Shown here: positions 1 to 11,306 of the stretch, piece by piece
How positions within the stretch are numbered: position 1 is the stretch's first letter
How the letters are laid out: every line of letters starts with the position of its first letter
Assembly (NCBI GenBank): GCA_900095095.1
Contig: FMBT01000412.1
Coordinates: 1 to 64,000, forward strand
DNA: 64,000 bases
From: Fragilariopsis cylindrus CCMP1102
Taxonomy: Eukaryota; Bacillariophyta; Bacillariophyceae; Bacillariales; Bacillariaceae
Reading direction: 5' to 3'
Program-made: the position numbers and the translations under genes
The notes under the pieces: generated by a model
Seen by the model: only the letters and a program-made list of their open reading frames with translations
Told to the model about the DNA's origin: nothing
Database searches by the model: none

Positions 1-117
1 TAATTTAGGGCAACGTCTGCGAACATATACTCAGAAAAGTGAAGATATCTTGTGGTTCGGTCTGACATCATGTTTACCTACAAAACTCCGAGTACACGTA
101 CGTAGTAGTGTTGGTTG

Positions 118-141
118 ATATGATGTGATGTGATGTGATGT
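118..141. repeat. (TGATG)n pentanucleotide microsatellite
   Basis: About four and a half TGATG units in tandem, downstream of the flavin-reductase-like gene. Probably neutral 3' flanking sequence. Confidence 0.8.
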
Positions 142-210
142 ATAAACGATGGTCGGTCGAGGGAATACGGTGTTTTTAAATTTTTTATCTTACCATGACA
201 ATATTACAGA

Positions 211-1230
211 TTAGATAATTCCTACTTCTCGTAACTGACCCGAATATAAAGCGTTTGATTCATCTAATCCATCACTACGAAGACGAAGAAACGACATCGC
301 GGTATTATTACCAATATCTTCTTCTTCATCATTATTATTGAGTAGTAGTTCGTCGTCATCCGACCATAAAACTTGTCCTCCTATTCCTCCATTTTTATTG
401 TCTTCTTGTTTCCAAATCCCAGTTCTTTTTACCTCACAAATCGCTACAACGTGATCTCCTGCATCAATCAACGGTGACGACGATGGTTGCCATTCAACTT
501 GTATGTACAAAGCACATCCCGGTAATAGATCAAAATCGATGCAATTACTGCAACTATTCTGTAGTAGCTGATGTTGTGTACAATCATTAGTGTTACTGTT
601 ATGGTTATTATTATCATCATCATCACAACTTTCTCTGGTATTCTTCTTATTCATCATCTTATTATTCCACCAAGGAAAGCCTGCTTCTTGACAAGCTATC
701 GATTTATTAATGTCACGTCCCGATTTCTTGCCAAGTACTTTGACCAATTGTGCATGATTATACGTCAAAAGCTGTAAAACACCCGTATTGATTCTGTTAT
801 TGTTGCTGTTGTTTTCGTTTTTGCTTACATTAGTGTTGTTATCATTATTGCTGTCATTATCACTACTATTGTTACGTGTACTTCTAGTACCAAGAAATGA
901 ATCTTTCGTTAAAGTTCCATCATAAAATGATAAAGCCCATAATTTTGGTGATGATACAGAAACAGGTGTACAAAATGTCATGATATTCATAGACGTTGTT
1001 GTTGTGGGAGGACAAGGCGTATTACTTTCGATGGTAGCTGCTATTGTTGTTGTTGTTGTGGTCGTTGCAAACGACCAAACTGGTACGGATATTGGAGGAG
1101 GTGGTGGTGGAACTGATGATGACGAGAACCCATCGACAGATGAAATATATCCGATCATCATCATCATTATCATCATTGCGACAGCTACCGTGACATATTT
1201 GAATATTGTCAGTATCGATGAGGAGATCAT
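211..1230 (-). CDS. plastid-targeted flavin reductase-like (split-barrel FMN-binding) protein
   Basis: A single ORF of 339 codons. The first 35 residues form a signal peptide rich in Ile/Val/Met that ends in SVDGF, a variant of the diatom ASAFAP cleavage motif, followed by a Ser/Thr/Pro-rich transit-like stretch; together they predict import into the complex plastid. The body carries the motifs LWALSFYDGTLTKDSF, TGVLQLLTYNHAQLV, LGKKSGRD and PGCALYIQVEW with DAGDHVVAICEV, which I associate with the flavin reductase-like FMN-binding split barrel of algal and plant proteins. The domain is interrupted by Asn/Asp-rich insertions around residues 120-145 and 195-215. The family binds FMN, but the substrate here cannot be told. 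The C-terminus ALYSGQLREVGII looks natural. It diverges from PEX19 across about 330 bp. Confidence 0.7.
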   Translation of the reverse strand: MISSSILTIFKYVTVAVAMMIMMMMIGYISSVDGFSSSSVPPPPPPISVPVWSFATTTTTTTIAATIESNTPCPPTTTTSMNIMTFCTPVSVSSPKLWALSFYDGTLTKDSFLGTRSTRNNSSDNDSNNDNNTNVSKNENNSNNNRINTGVLQLLTYNHAQLVKVLGKKSGRDINKSIACQEAGFPWWNNKMMNKKNTRESCDDDDNNNHNSNTNDCTQHQLLQNSCSNCIDFDLLPGCALYIQVEWQPSSSPLIDAGDHVVAICEVKRTGIWKQEDNKNGGIGGQVLWSDDDELLLNNNDEEEDIGNNTAMSFLRLRSDGLDESNALYSGQLREVGII

Positions 1231-1563
1231 CGTAATATCATGATGTATTCGCAGACAGCAGGCATCGACTATTTAAATATATATGTAATGACAACGCCGG
1301 AATGAAAAATACGAATTTGCCGATCATAAAGAGATCTTTCTAACTACGATGATGGGATTTTCTTCTGCGCGCGAAAACCGCGCTAGAGAAAATGAAAACC
1401 ATACTCCTCACCCCATTTTCATCTTATGATCAGCAGGAAACCCCTCTAACATTCAATAAACATTGTCATGGGAACGAACAAAAGAGGCTCCCCACTATTA
1501 ATATTCTGATTCAATTCTGCTTTCCAACAACAACATATATAAATAACGACAGAAGCTGGAACC
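1231..1563. other. divergent intergenic region, flavin reductase-like gene / PEX19
   Basis: 333 bp between two divergent starts, so it probably holds both promoters. It is AT-rich with a GC-rich core near 1365-1385 containing CGCGCG. I see no ORF or RNA gene. Confidence 0.6.
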
Positions 1564-2979
1564 ATGACAGAATTCGACGATATTGTCGATATGGATGCTC
1601 TACTAGATGAAGCACTAGACGAGCTGGATGATGATGATGACGACGATGACGCTTACGACGGTTGCGATAATAATATTTTGGATAAGAAGCAAATAATAAA
1701 AGAAATGACAACAGAACATCTCTCCGTCAACGCCACTAACAACGCTAAACGTGTGCCCTTCGGTCCTGCTCTACCACCACCAAAAAATGATAACGATAAT
1801 TCAACAACAAAAAGAAAAAACAAAAATCAAGAATCGAACGTTTCAGAAGACAATGAAGAAGAAGAACGTTTAATGGAATCCTTTCAACAGGTGCTACAAG
1901 ATTTCAGTTCCAATAACAATGATGGTGATAGTGATGGTGATAATAATGATAATGATAATGTTGATGCCGAAAAATTCGGAACCTATTTGATGGAGCAAAT
2001 GCAATCTGAATTGGGTATAAATATGAATGGAAACGGAAACGGAAATGGAAATGGAAATAGCGGCGATGTCAATGACGATGACGACGACGAACAAAAAATG
2101 AAGGATGCAATGACTGCAATTCTAGGTGGAATGATGAACGATGTTGGTGGTGATGATGATGATGATAAGAATAACGATAATAATGATTCTCTCAGAAAGA
2201 AAAAAGAAGAAAAACAATCTACATTATCCTCTTCTTCTAATAATAATAATAATAATAAAACGACAACGACAACGACAACGACACAGAACAATATGATCAC
2301 TGACGAAGAAAAACTCTTGACGGGACTTTTTCAAGGTTTGATGAAGACGACTGGTGATGATGCTGATGCTGCTGCTACTATAGATCACGACAGTAATGAT
2401 AATGAAGATATTCCTAACCTCGATGAATTGTTTTCAGGGATGATGAATAATAATAATAGTAAGAACAGCAATGATAATAGCAGTGATGGGAGTGATGGTA
2501 TACCGAATAACTTTAATTCTGATGAATTTATGGATGGGATGATGGAACAATTATTATCAAAGGAATTAATGTATGAACCAATGAAACAGGTTACAGAAAA
2601 ATTTCCATTATGGCTTGAACAAAATAAAAATAAAATATCTGAAAAAGAATGGAATCAACGAAATAATCAGTATGGATGTTTCCAAAAATTAGTTCAAGTA
2701 TATGAAGAACAAGATAATGATAATAGTAGTAATAATAATAATAATAATGGTACGACGAGTACCGGTCGACTACTTGAATTGATGCAACAAGTACAAGAAT
2801 ATGGACAACCACCATGTGAAATAATTAATGAAATTGCACCAGGATTAGAATTAGATGAAGATGGTTTACCGAAAATGAATAATATTCCAGGTGGTGGTGG
2901 TGGTATGTCACCATTATTTAATATGATGGGTGGTGGTAGTAAAACTCCTGGAGAAGGTGAAGAATGTCAAATAATGTAA
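1564..2979 (+). CDS. PEX19: peroxisomal biogenesis factor 19 (membrane protein chaperone/receptor)
   Basis: Intact 471-residue ORF. PEX19 is the farnesylated cytosolic chaperone that binds peroxisomal membrane proteins and docks on PEX3. The N-terminus has the acidic start MTEFDDIVDMDALLDEALDEL, then a PFGPALPPP segment. The C-terminal half has the PEX19 helical domain: DEFMDGMMEQLLSKELMYEP, then QVTEKFPLWLEQNK, then YGCFQKLVQVYEEQ, and LLELMQQVQEYGQPP. The protein ends in CQIM, a CaaX farnesylation box as in animal PEX19. It is longer than the usual ~300 residues because Asn/Asp/Gly runs encoded by trinucleotide and hexanucleotide repeats separate the helices. The ATG gives the expected family N-terminus. 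Confidence 0.95.
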   Translation: MTEFDDIVDMDALLDEALDELDDDDDDDDAYDGCDNNILDKKQIIKEMTTEHLSVNATNNAKRVPFGPALPPPKNDNDNSTTKRKNKNQESNVSEDNEEEERLMESFQQVLQDFSSNNNDGDSDGDNNDNDNVDAEKFGTYLMEQMQSELGINMNGNGNGNGNGNSGDVNDDDDDEQKMKDAMTAILGGMMNDVGGDDDDDKNNDNNDSLRKKKEEKQSTLSSSSNNNNNNKTTTTTTTTQNNMITDEEKLLTGLFQGLMKTTGDDADAAATIDHDSNDNEDIPNLDELFSGMMNNNNSKNSNDNSSDGSDGIPNNFNSDEFMDGMMEQLLSKELMYEPMKQVTEKFPLWLEQNKNKISEKEWNQRNNQYGCFQKLVQVYEEQDNDNSSNNNNNNGTTSTGRLLELMQQVQEYGQPPCEIINEIAPGLELDEDGLPKMNNIPGGGGGMSPLFNMMGGGSKTPGEGEECQIM

Positions 2980-3328
2980 TGTAATATAATATAATTTGTT
3001 TATATATGTATATATATATATATATGTATGTATATGTACATATATATATATATATAAGTCACGCAGTCGGGAAGATGAAGAATCGTATAACACCCCATGG
3101 TCCATCATCTCCAGCAAAAACAACTGGAACTATTCTTCGATCAACATACTGATACAATTCAGGATTCAGATAGAAACTTAACTGCAACCCTAGAGATATT
3201 TTGTGCCTTGTCACATGCTACCTTGCTATTATAATGCTACCCAATTACTAGTATTAATATTTCGCTTTAATATTTTTAAAATTCAATCGACGCAGTAACT
3301 AGTCATTGTTAACACTTTTGCTGACGGA
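2980..3328. other. convergent intergenic region with AT microsatellite
   Basis: Between the 3' ends of PEX19 and the ankyrin gene. Positions 3001-3056 are a (TA)n tract with GT interruptions; the rest shows no ORF or RNA gene. It probably holds both 3' UTRs and polyadenylation signals. Confidence 0.6.
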
Positions 3329-4397
3329 TTATTCTTCGCGTGGATGGAACTTCCAATTGTAATTATTTGTGACAGGATCCGGTCCCAAAAATTCAATATC
3401 ATCATCACCTGGATTATCTGTTGTTCTATCACATCGTTTTAGATTGGAACTTTTCACCTTACTGTATTCGTTATTGCCTCTTTTCTTCTCCAATTCGAAC
3501 TATGTATCTACCAATGCTATTTAGGTATTTTCCTCCAAAGCACATCCTTCCATTTAAATCTGATCGGGATTGTAGACCAAATAGTTCACAACGACGTCCA
3601 CCGAAAGGATTTTCTAACATATTTACGAGCTTCTTATTATTTAATCGTCGAGCATAACCAATTGCGTCATTTCCTTCTACTACTCTAGTATTTTTGTTTG
3701 CCCCCCATTCGAGTAGTAAAACAGCATCCGAATAATGTTGGTCATAGTTATTGTTAGCTCCCTTACAGGCATGTAACAATGGTGTTCCTCCAATATCATC
3801 AATACTATCAACATTAGGACTAAATTTTTGTAATAAAAACAGTGCAAAAATATTGATGACCTTCCTATAATGCTAGATTGAGAATACTGTTTCCAAAACC
3901 ATTTGAGGATGATTTGAAATTGATACGATCGGACCCATCATCATCTCCATCGTCACATGATGGCGCACGTAACCAATTTAACACTACTTCAACCTCACCA
4001 TTAAATACTGCAAACATAATCTTATCGGGAACTTCCTCGCGTACGTTGTCGTCGTCGTCGTCGTCGTCGTCGTCATCTTCGTTGAGTATGTCGGTACCAT
4101 CACCAATCTCTTCCTGAAGAATACGAATTTGTTGGTTATTTTGCCTCCACCAATAATTCCAGTCGACATTTAAGTAACATCTGTTTGTTCTTCGGGTGAT
4201 TTTAGACTGGATCATACGACTACACTCCTCCTCTAAATTTCCATAATTATAACAAGAATATCAGGTAAGGGGGATATGGAGGATCATTGAGTATAAACTT
4301 CATTCCATTTTAAATTCGATTGATAAAAATCAAGTTGTGATAACATCTGACGTGTTACAGGAACCCTAATAGAACTCACAGCGATTTTATCGGACAT
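3329..4397 (-). CDS. ankyrin-repeat protein of the diatom Ank/MYND-like type, frame interrupted
   Basis: Start chosen at the ATG encoding MSDKIAVSSIRVPVTRQML (4395-4397). Further on come CSRMIQSKITRRTNRCYLNVDWNYWW, an Asp run, then the ankyrin-like segments DKIMFAVFNGEVEVVLNWL and GGTPLLHACKG with AVLLLEWGANKNT and AIGYARRLNN. The C-terminal part has GLQSRSDLNGRMCFGGKYLNSIGRY followed, in another frame, by KVKSSNLKRC and a terminal EFLGPDP...WKFHPREE, a module seen in algal ankyrin/MYND proteins. The frame changes at about 4290, 3865 and 3475 while similarity continues on both sides, so this is one gene with several indels or an old pseudogene. The window-wide pattern of indels favours sequence error. 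Function unknown beyond protein binding. Confidence 0.55.
4041..4080. repeat. (GTC)n trinucleotide run inside the ankyrin gene
   Basis: Tandem GTC units that encode a poly-Asp run of about ten residues on the minus strand. Confidence 0.8.
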
Positions 4398-4834
4398 CTT
4401 TTTCCTCTATGAATATATACAGTACTATAAGTAATATAAATACAGGGTGTCCTTCTTCCTGAAGATTTTGACTTGGGGGATTTCGACTATTAGTGATTAG
4501 TAATGTTGTGTGCACATCGTCATCACATCGTTCATTGTTCGATGTTGAGTTTTTTGTAGTTTGAAATTTGAAAGTCGAAAAGTAAACGGTACTTCGAAGT
4601 AACTTACAGTAATTAAGTAATAATATTTTTTGACCTGATCGGAGGTAGGTTTCAGTCACACGCAGTATTTTTATTCTCTTGTCTCTTATTTTGTTCAACC
4701 TGTTGTTCACCTAACTTACTGCGTACAGTATCACAGCATCGTTCACAAACAAAGCTATCATGCTCACAAAAAGACGAACAAGAAGCTGATAGATACATCA
4801 CGGACTATCGATTCAATAGAGTTGTCAAGTAAAG
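4398..4834. other. divergent intergenic region
   Basis: About 440 bp between the starts of the ankyrin gene and the two-exon membrane protein. No convincing ORF or RNA gene; presumably two promoters. Confidence 0.5.
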
Positions 4835-5822
4835 ATGAACCATGATTACGAAACAAGGCAACTACTACGGAAAGAGCCTCTATATCGAAAATTATATTCG
4901 TCACTGCTCCAAGAGCATCGAGGGATCCTGCAAGCGCCACCAACAAAAGATGAAAACAGCACAACGACAACGACAATAACGACGCAACACCATGACGACA
5001 CACACCATCAACAACAACATAACCAATTCGAAGACGAAGACCAAATATTGAACACTATATTCCAGACTGAACTTAAAAATATTTTGGTTGGAGTTGGAGC
5101 GTCGGTGGCTGCAGTAGCATCACTTCGCTTTGTGAGAAGCAGCTATGCTAGCTCGACTGTATTTGGTTCCGTGAAAGCCAAGGCCATGCAAGAAGCGGAA
5201 AGAGAGGGAAAGAAAAGAGGAACAGATACCTTCCAACAGAATTTTTGTACGCAGACTATTACGACTTTATAATCTACATTATTTACATCGTTATGTTATA
5301 TTGATTAATGTATTATTATCTAGATCATTTTTCCGAATCAGTCAAGTCGATAATACTCAACATCATGTCTACATTTTTGTTTTTCCTTTCTAATTCCCAA
5401 ACTAATTATATATCACACGTATAGCCTATTTGGTGGAGGGTACATTTTCAATTTGGGTAGGATACCGATGTTATGACTATACCTCTCATCGTTCGAAAGA
5501 CAGTATGAACGCGATTGCCGAATTACCACTGTGTCGTGGTCGAAGTCGTGTGGCGGATGCTCTTTGTCCCGACTGGAATCAAATTACGAACACACAAATT
5601 CCTTCTTCCTTTTGGCAGGCGCTGGAAGATGGAAAAATTCCAGACGACCGTACCTGGTTCGCAATTAAAAGTTTTTCCACCAACTGCGAAAGGCGTCGAG
5701 CCGTAGAGAAATCTATCCGTAGTAGAGACTCGTCAATACCTGGAGAACAACCGATTGTACTCACCGAACGAGTTCCATCAGAGGAAGAGAAAGTTTTGTC
5801 AGATATTGTCAACGCTTATTAA
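4835..5822 (+). CDS. uncharacterised two-exon membrane protein
   Basis: Exons 4835-5246 and 5425-5822, with an intron 5247-5424 (GTACGC...TATAG). Splicing joins codons for NF|SYLVEG and gives 269 residues. The N-terminus starts MNHDYETRQLLRKEP, followed by a Thr/His/Gln-rich low-complexity stretch. Two hydrophobic segments follow, ILVGVGASVAAVASLRFV (exon 1) and YLVEGTFSIWVGYRCYDY (across the junction), so a small two-pass membrane protein is likely. After them comes ELPLCRGRSRVADALCPDW, with charged residues to the C-terminus. I do not recognise the family and assign no function. Both exons are open without frame changes and the splice sites are canonical, so the gene is probably real. Confidence 0.6.
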
Positions 5823-6562
5823 TCAATTCAAGATCTGGAAGACAATTTTTATTTCTCTCTTTTCCACATACCTGCGTGTTTCAGGCTCAGTCTACTTATC
5901 AATGTAATAGATAGCACACAATACTAAGTCAGATAGAAATAGACATTATATAAACGATCTGTCAGTTTGAGGTTCTCAAATAATTCGTAATAACTGGATG
6001 GTTTCCTTCTCAATCGACCGCTCGTTATATGCTGCTTAAAACTGATTACAGTATTTCTGACAATCTTCATTAATTGTGATGGATTTGAATGGACAATTCT
6101 GCTATAATAAGATATTGCGCAGTGTAAGTCAGTAATATTTTTTCTTCTTCTATCACTAACTAAGATCAGGACTAAATGTAGTACATAATGTGAATTGAAA
6201 TTGATACCTTATCAAATATAGCGAATACCTATACTAGCTAGAGGAAAGGAGGACCAGGGGTAGATCCTTCAATGTGCTTCATTATTCTGTAAGTTAAAAC
6301 CTTTAAAACCTGAAAGAGTTACTAGTTACTAGTTCAGTTTGTTGATGAAGAAGGTAATTCAAAGATGAGGTCATGAAGCAAACCACTGAAGTATTCAATA
6401 TTCAATACACATCTTTTGACAAAGGTTCCCAACCCATTCTTCCAAATTGATAGAGGGACAGTTTTCCTGAAAATTCTGTGGCACACCTTACTTGACATAT
6501 ACTTTGCTTTCCCTAACAAGTAATTATGGATTACACAATTTTTTTAAATTGAAACTAGAAGT
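5823..6562. other. convergent intergenic region
   Basis: About 740 bp between two convergent 3' ends. AT-rich; only a short ORF near 6334-6519 (-) with no recognisable motif. I see nothing functional. Confidence 0.5.
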
Positions 6563-8619
6563 CTAAACTTGATCCTCTCGTGACCCACCACGGCCAAGAT
6601 AGTAAGTTGCACCTTTTTTAACACAGATTCCCTTGACAGCATCTTTCAATCCTGCAGACCCCTGGCAAAATACAGTACATCCATTGGAAATTTCATTGTC
6701 GAGATCAACTCTGTTACGTTCCAAGGAAACAGTATCTGGTTTTTCTGCAAGCAGGTCTTGGAACCACAATGAATTGCGGATCGTATTTCTGCGACGTCGC
6801 TCTTTTCCTTCCTCCAATGACTTGGCATCAATTGTTGTAAGTGCCCCTACTACTTCCAACTCGGCGGTGCATGCAAGTTTTAACGTAAACTTGACTTCTT
6901 TCTTTTCGCAAAGGTATACTAGGGCTGAAATAGTTTCGTTTGCCCACTCGAAAAGATCCAAGTCTCGGGTGGAGTAGATAATGGAAATATTAGAGCGATA
7001 TACCTCGTTCGAAGCACAATATTGCAAAGTATCGATGATGAAATTGATTGCACTACCAGCAGCAAATATGACCAAAGGAGATGAATCATTGGCGCATAGA
7101 GCGTATCTGAGTGTTTCCGACATTTCTCCTTGCCTTGGTCCGGTGACAATCATATCGCACTTGGTACTTTCGTACATGCGCTCAGTGTGAGAAACCTTAT
7201 CAGTTTTTATGGCAGGGATTCTGTGACGGCGAAACACCCGAACGACGACTCCAACATTCCAGTCGAAAGAATTATCTAAGTCATCTGTAAGTTTTGCTCC
7301 GGAACGGTTCTCGAAGCAAGTAAAAACATGCTTTTCTTCAAAAATTGGAGAATCTTTTAGGCGCAATGCATAATCTGGCCCTATTGTTTCCGTGAGACCC
7401 GTTTTGTTCTTGAAATAAAGGACAATGAAATCGCTACTGATTACAACTTTTTTCACATAGGGAGAATCGTTGCGATGCCAATAGTTGCTGTAAACAATAC
7501 TGTCAAGCATATAGAGAACAAACATAGGAGTGTTGAGGATCCATGAATGCGGATGGGAATGCCTCCTAACTGTATGCACGTGCGGGGAAAAGGTTAAATG
7601 AGGATTTGCAAAAGTTAGCATGATCAACAATCAGCATTGCAACATATATACGTTTTAATCTTACCTATGTCCACAAAGTAAATAATATTTATAATGCGAT
7701 GAAGTTGGATCCCAGCGTGCCAGTGATTTTGCAACCATTTGATACTGATTGGCATCAGAATAGCCAAGAAGAGAGTCATTTCGACCATGCGAAAAACATC
7801 ATCTGCCTGTAGACCCATTTGTTTCAATTCTACATTCGCGTCACCTGGCCAACAGCCATCAAATTCTTCTACCGAACACTTAGTTGGCGTCCTTTCAGAA
7901 ACGGGCCATTCAAAGTTTCCTAGGATAACTTTGGCCGTATATCCATGAAAGATGCAGGGAAATAGAATACTCCAAACGTGTAACAAAGTAAGTACACAAA
8001 GGGCAATACCATTATAGACGTGTAGGCGTATGTTTGCGTTAACCATATTGGTACAGTTCAAAACGTTCTTCGAAATGAAAGAATTTAGAAAGATATCTTC
8101 CAAACATTCCATGCGGGTCAGAAGGAGCAAATTATAGCATACGATGGAATAGCGACCGCTGATGCGAGCAATACAATCGTAGAGAACAACAGACCATGGA
8201 CCGGGCTTGTATCCTTCCATACGATCTCCACCGGCACCACCAGCCCCAATGCTATATAATTGACGAGGCCAGAAGTTCCAGTCAAACCGGTCATAGATAG
8301 CAAGAAGACTGATAACGAGGAACTGTGTCCACATGAATTGTTCGTAGGTAATAAACGGTGGTGATATGGCGCCATCTTTGCTGCCTTTTGCTCCGAGCTC
8401 GTCACCTATCAATTGATCCTGGGTATTGCCGGCAGCAGTAGGGGAATCTTTCTCGTCGGTGTTGTGTTCAAAGATAACACTTGCATAAATGCTGTTTTTT
8501 TTTGTAAGACCTGGCCTAAGTGAATCAGTAGGCTCGTCATCCTCCTCACGGATGTTACGGGTGGAAGTATGCTCATTCCAGACAACGGAACTTCTGGTGA
8601 TAGACCTTCTACAACTCAT
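6563..8619 (-). CDS. ferric reductase / NADPH oxidase-like transmembrane flavocytochrome
   Basis: Two exons, 7665-8619 and 6563-7569, with a 95-bp intron (GTAAG...ACAG) that joins YFVDI to VRRHSHPHSW; 653 residues in all. The N-terminal 100 residues are hydrophilic. A multi-pass haem domain follows: LLLLTRMECLED, then LHVYNGIALCVLTLLHVW with two His spaced as in the third helix of NOX/FRE proteins, and NHWHAGIQLHRIINIIYFVD with further His. After that comes a flavin/NAD(P)H-binding half, with VIFAAGSAINFIIDTLQY, SIIYSTRDLDLFEWAN and the terminal TVFCQGSAGLKDAV. The family moves electrons from NAD(P)H through FAD and two haems across a membrane to iron(III) or oxygen. Which acceptor is used cannot be told; no EF hands are seen. 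Confidence 0.75.
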
Positions 8620-10181
8620 AGTTTATGTAGGGTTGGCAGGCGGAACAGTCTCAATTGTTCGGTACTACTGTATGCTAAAAAATAAACGGATTCTACTAGG
8701 TGAGAAGAAGACAATAAAAAAGATTGCAACAGATGGGATACAATTGTACTTGACACATTTTAATCAAAGAATATTTGTTTGCGCCAAACCGTCGTTGCTT
8801 ATAAACTTACATTTTGATGTAGAGATCTCCGATTGCGTCAAGCTTCAGTGACTATTAAGAAAGAAAAGTCAAACTACAGAATAAAGGCAAAGAGCTTTTA
8901 TGAGGACAAACTTGAAAAGACCATTTTGCATACTCCACGGGGCATTTATTATCACACTTTATGATACGAGATTTAAAATTAACACTTGCACGTACGACTT
9001 AATATCATTCTCTTTGTAACGAATAAATTGAGGAATTGAATATTTATCACTTTTGGAATAAAAAATAATTTGCAGTATGGCATGAGATATCATTGTACAG
9101 ATGTACAGGTATGTACCATTTATTCGATGTCGGAATCATCATATTAGTAACCAGATACACGGTAATGTAGTTGAAATTATTCTTGCCTACCGTAATTAAT
9201 TGAACCTTTTTCGAAATTCGTACATACTCTAGGTCGCTTAGGGTATTCGCTGTTCTCCTTCTCCAGTTTCTTCGCGATGTGCGACCCCCCAAAAGAGAGT
9301 TGATGATAGTAAGGCATACAATAAATGTTTCAAATTTAGCAGATTATTACTATGCTTGTTCATATGCTATTTAAATTTCTATTTCTTTTTTGCATTGGCA
9401 TTACACTCAAAACTTCACTTTAGCCTACCTAGTTAGGCGCACCATCTTATCAGAAATACCGTTGCTCAAGAAATGATTTTAAGTGAATGACATTGTATAT
9501 AATAATATATTATTATAAGAGAAGGCGCGACTCATACGTCTAGAACTCGCGAATAATGCGACTAGCCTATATCGACTCGACTGACTATGTAACGCCGAGA
9601 TGAAATTTCCCTTATTCTTGCCCAATTCCCTTTGTTGTGTCCCCTCACAACCACACATTTTTCTACCTAATTAGGAAATTACGGTTTTTGACGATTGTCT
9701 TTTTAGCGTCGTCGTCGTATCACGATAAATAAAAATCACTCAAGCTTCCAAAAAGCCTAGGAAGAAGAACATGATAATGATGTACCGTAGTAGTCGGTAT
9801 TTGTGGTTCTCCTACAGAAATACTTTATGATTTTTACTACTAAGTTACTTTGGTACTTGTTAATTGAATACATTTTTAACAATTGTTTTCTGACTTCGCT
9901 GTTTGCGCTACTTCGAGAGGAGAACAGCTTTATACTGGATCCTGCTTCTTTTAAAAAGCTTTCTTCGCTTCACACGCCAATATTTAAATCGACAATTTGA
10001 CGACAAGGTCGATTATACCTGATCTATGAAGGCGCGACTAACGAAGTACTTCTACCTCGAAAATGACACATCAAGGGCCTATGTAATAAATATAATAAGT
10101 TTGTTCTTTTTTTGTGTCACAAATAATTCATTTTAATTATCCGCTGTAATTTAATTTCTAGATTTCTAGTTGGTGGGATGC

Positions 10182-10338
10182 TGACGTCATATTGAGGACT
10201 CGACTCGACTGCCTCAAAATAAAAGTAAGAAGCAAAGCAATCAATCGTGTGAAAATAACTCGTTTATGTGACGTCATAGTACGTTTAAAGCGCGAGGCGT
10301 TGTATAATGACGTCAGGTACATGACTCGACTCAAAATA
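10182..10338. promoter_or_regulatory. cluster of three TGACGTCA (CRE/CCRE-like) palindromes
   Basis: Perfect TGACGTCA at 10182-10189, 10269-10276 and 10308-10315; a further ACGTCA half-site lies at 10611-10616. The first and third are followed after exactly 7 bases by GACTCGACT and then CTCAAAATA. TGACGT/ACGTCA are known CO2/cAMP-response elements bound by bZIP factors in diatom carbonic anhydrase promoters. Use here is inference. The cluster is about 500-630 bp upstream of the ubiquitin protease start. Confidence 0.5.
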
Positions 10339-10746
10339 GAGGATTCATTCGATAAACAAAAAAAGAAGATGATTGTTTCCAAGAACTTCGCCGCCATTGC
10401 GTACACATTTACGCAATACTAAGCTGTTTCTATTCATTATTTCTTCCCTCTCCAACGACAAACCTTAACATATTCAACGGTGAGAAGCGTATCATCATCA
10501 TCAATAATTAAATCAAACAAGCAATACCTGTACAAGCCAGCACCCCATTGGGAATTTCGACGACTATCTTGTTTTGTCCATGCATATAATATAAGCGACA
10601 ACTAATTTTTACGTCATCACATCAATCATAGACAGAAGACGTATGATTGCGTGATTTCATTCGATTGATCTTTAGAATCTATCACCTACAGTACCGATAT
10701 ATCATCTTCAATCTACGCAATATACGTCAATTCTTTGAAGAAAAAA

Positions 10747-10776
10747 ACAAACAAACAAACAAACAAACAAACAAAC
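10747..10776. repeat. (CAAA)n tetranucleotide microsatellite
   Basis: Seven or more CAAA units directly upstream of the ubiquitin protease start, probably in its 5' UTR. Confidence 0.85.
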
Positions 10777-10809
10777 GATATTGCCTTAACATAATTATTG
10801 TTTGTTGCA

Positions 10810-11273
10810 ATGTTAGTCACAGTCGAATCTTCTTTTTCCCAATCATTATCATCGTCGTTGTCATCGCAAGAGCGAGAGCAACCATCTACTCCAATAATTT
10901 CCAATCAAAGTTCCCAACAGAATGAATTAACAGAAACAATCAGTCTACTTTCTTCACAACCATCATCATCATCATCATCATCGTCGTCTACTAGTCCTGC
11001 TGGACAGCGACAACAAAACGAGGATGTTGATGACAAAAGAAATTATAACGGCAATAAGGACGAGAAAAATAAGAACAATGATTCGTTATATCAAAACAGC
11101 AGAACCAACATCAGAAGCAACAGCAGCATCAATGATGACACCGTCCATCGTGGTGCTGCAATAGCAACAGTAGCTAAATTTTCTTGTCCAGACGAGGAAC
11201 CACTTATCGTTCAATACTCAACAATTACCTCATCTTCATCATCTCGACAACAGCAGCAACAGACGATAAAGAA

Positions 11274-11306
<33 letters not shown>

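Larger units (their letters stand above)
8620..10809. other. long divergent non-coding region
   Basis: About 2.2 kb between the ferric reductase-like gene and the ubiquitin protease, the longest non-coding stretch in the window. Only short ORFs without motifs occur. It holds three TGACGTCA palindromes (10182-10315), recurrent GACTCGACT motifs (near 9573, 10197 and 10323) and a (CAAA)n tract just before the protease start. No transposon ends were recognised. Confidence 0.5.

Noticed and set aside
1983-2300. Minus-strand ORF opposite PEX19 with Phe/Val/Ile runs
   Set aside because: It is the antisense reading of Asn/Asp/Thr microsatellites in PEX19.
8489-8851. 120-residue plus-strand ORF over the ferric reductase-like gene start
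   Set aside because: Antisense shadow of an exon; no motif.
9540-10040. Possible small transposon suggested by repeated GGCGCGACT (near 9525 and 10032) and GACTCGACT words
   Set aside because: The repeats are short and direct, with no inverted ends or target duplication that I can find.
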